Assembly: GCA_017798125.1 (NCBI GenBank)
Contig: CP059070.1
Span: 2,542,001 to 2,606,000 of the forward strand
Reading direction: 5' to 3'
Source of the DNA: Cryomorphaceae bacterium
Lineage (GTDB): Bacteria > Bacteroidota > Bacteroidia > Flavobacteriales > ECT2AJA-044
Length of the DNA stretch: 64,000 bases
Position numbers and translations under genes: made by a program. Each line of letters opens with the position of its first letter. The first letter of the stretch is position 1. Under the pieces are notes generated by a model. It was not told the origin of the DNA. It did no database searches and worked only from the letters and a program-made list of their open reading frames with translations. Positions 62,645 through 64,000 of this stretch are shown piece by piece.

Positions 62645-63736
62645 ATGAGAATAACCACCTTCATCGTTATTCTGGCCATTCTAGTTGGCTGCACCTTCAG
62701 TAGTAAGTCTAATTCAGCGTCTGATAATTCGGCTCGTACAGAACTGAAGAAATGCGACTACAATAACGAAGCAATTACTCGGTATTATCTTCTAACGAAC
62801 AAGGCCGAATTGGCCATTTGTGATGGTGATTTCGACACAGCATCTAAAAATTACTCCTTGGCCTTTCAGGAAATCGAAAAACCTTTTGGTCCTGATGTTT
62901 ATAATGCTGCGCTTTCAAATCATCTCTCCAATAACTTAGATGAAAGGAATCTGAACCTTCAACTACTGGTCAATAATTCGGATGATTTGAGTTTGATAAA
63001 GTCCATTTTCGTCAGCACTTATGTAGATGAGAACCTCTGGGATTCCCTCGTAGAGAATAGAACGATCGACTATGACTCACGATTAAGAAGTGAATTCAAA
63101 TCAATGTGGGAAAGAGATCAGATGTTCAGGCCCATGTACGATACTCATGATGACACCATTCAAGCTAATCGAAGGGTCAATTTGAATAGGATACTCTCCA
63201 TAACGGATTCTGTTGGCTTTCCTTCTCAAATAGAACTCGGTTTTAAAAGATCCTTACGCGGGCAAAATCATGACGTGGTATTGGTTCATACATCTCAAAG
63301 AAGAAGTAAGGATAAGAGCATCATTGATCTTGAGCCCATTTTTTGCAAGGCCGTAAACGAGGGGCGATTTGATCCGGAACAAGCAATCTCTTACCTCCAT
63401 TTCCAAAATGATGAGGATAAGAGACATTTTGAAGCTTACCCAACTTGGCAATACAGACATCACTTGTTGCCGGATTCTCTGAATGACAGAATATGGCTCG
63501 TCCCGTTGAATGTGGAAGAATATGAGCGGTCTAATGAAGTAAGAAGAGAATGGAATGCTGATCAATTAGAGGACATCGCCACCAAATCTGAATTCATGTC
63601 CAGAAGCGACATACCTTTTCTGTTCACCTCGGTGATGACCTTTGTTGAAAATTTACCGGAAGACCTTACTCAGGAAGAGGCTTTGGGACGGTATGAAATG
63701 GCTACTTCGGATAAAGTGCTTTACGCAGAAGAGTAA
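62645..63736 (+). CDS. cassette 4: lipoprotein of unknown function
   Basis: 363 residues. Lipobox ILVGC (Cys16). The mature part is mixed, rich in Asn, Asp, Glu and Arg (SKNYSLAFQEIEKPFGPDVYNAALSNHL), and soluble. No family recognised. Base composition is AT-richer than that of the core genes. Confidence 0.8.
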   Translation: MRITTFIVILAILVGCTFSSKSNSASDNSARTELKKCDYNNEAITRYYLLTNKAELAICDGDFDTASKNYSLAFQEIEKPFGPDVYNAALSNHLSNNLDERNLNLQLLVNNSDDLSLIKSIFVSTYVDENLWDSLVENRTIDYDSRLRSEFKSMWERDQMFRPMYDTHDDTIQANRRVNLNRILSITDSVGFPSQIELGFKRSLRGQNHDVVLVHTSQRRSKDKSIIDLEPIFCKAVNEGRFDPEQAISYLHFQNDEDKRHFEAYPTWQYRHHLLPDSLNDRIWLVPLNVEEYERSNEVRREWNADQLEDIATKSEFMSRSDIPFLFTSVMTFVENLPEDLTQEEALGRYEMATSDKVLYAEE

Positions 63737-63910
63737 AGAAAACGGTGGCTATTAAGTGGTAAGGGCGTACTTCGATAGCTCATGGCCCATGTATGGTATT
63801 GAACTGGTCAACAAATGTTCTTGTATGTATAAGTGAGGCTCAGGTTTCAATGGCTCATAGTTAAACAGATTCAAGTGGCCATCGTGTACTAGCTAAAAAA
63901 AATACTTGAC
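63737..63910. other. intergenic, no clear attC
   Basis: No ORF, RNA gene or RYYYAAC/GTTRRRY pair recognised in this gap, so the end of the array cannot be fixed inside the window. Confidence 0.5.
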
Positions 63911-64000
63911 ATGAAGATTATAATTTTAACCCTGGTATTTGTTTTCAGCGTTCAGGTCTCTGCTCAAAATCATTTGAACGCAGAAGATTCAGATCCCAAA
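63911..64000 (+). CDS. exported protein (5' end only)
   Basis: 30 codons to the right edge: MKIIILTLVFVFSVQVSAQ is a signal peptide, then NHLNAEDSDPK. It would be the fifth consecutive exported product in this accessory stretch. Confidence 0.7.
   Translation, partial: MKIIILTLVFVFSVQVSAQNHLNAEDSDPK

Overview
The window reads as chromosome of a free-living, probably marine Bacteroidota of the Flavobacteriia type (Cryomorphaceae/Schleiferiaceae-like). The evidence is TAnnTTTG -7 promoter boxes with TTG -33 boxes, a type IX secretion sorting domain, a TonB receptor with a carboxypeptidase-like N-terminus, an Arg/Asn/Asp-rich Rho, DUF4295 beside rpmG/rpmB, and recurrent Bacteroidota families (DUF4159, DUF4197, DUF4293, DUF4212). 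No ribosomal RNA, tRNA, CRISPR array or complete insertion sequence was recognised.

Layout. 1-6180 (minus): outer-membrane porin, DUF4212 subunit, ActP-type acetate symporter, small membrane protein and a symporter-fused sensor kinase, apparently one acetate uptake and sensing operon. An orphan InsA-like zinc-ribbon/HTH gene lies upstream, and both transcription units carry similar AT-rich palindromes. 6840-24419: rpsF-rpsR-rplI, dnaX, icd, a BNR-repeat protein, a K+ channel, rsmE, DUF4159, an AI-2E family permease, recA with a TPR lipoprotein, bcp, an H-NOX/hybrid kinase pair, nth and an ECF sigma factor. 24670-44738: uvrA, a winged-helix/TMEM175 operon, a sulfotransferase-like/aminotransferase pair, an ABC exporter, truA, rho, rimO, ftsY, DUF4295, rpmG and rpmB, cinA, a universal stress protein and a nucleoside phosphorylase. 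44741-57562: rny, a probable 6S RNA, zapA, an M23 peptidase, a T9SS cargo protein, a TonB receptor, a GT39 glycosyltransferase, a flippase-like protein and a methyltransferase.

The right end (57628-64000) is accessory. A tyrosine recombinase is followed by a ParD/ParE module and then a run of same-strand, AT-richer genes for exported proteins, separated by repeats of about 125 bp. Two of these repeats have the geometry of integron attC sites: RYYYAAC and GTTRRRY ends and inner complementary arms. The first bases of each of the first two cassettes are the exact 10-nt reverse complement of that cassette's own 3' end. I read this as an integron-like gene cassette array, and it is the most interesting thing in the window.

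A second signal is a dispersed short hairpin repeat (stem, TAC or TCAC loop, inverse stem, then GATG). It occurs at least 13 times in both orientations, with compensatory stem changes, between genes and inside coding regions, and at two places it supplies a stop codon. It resembles REP elements, but no RAYT transposase gene is present here.
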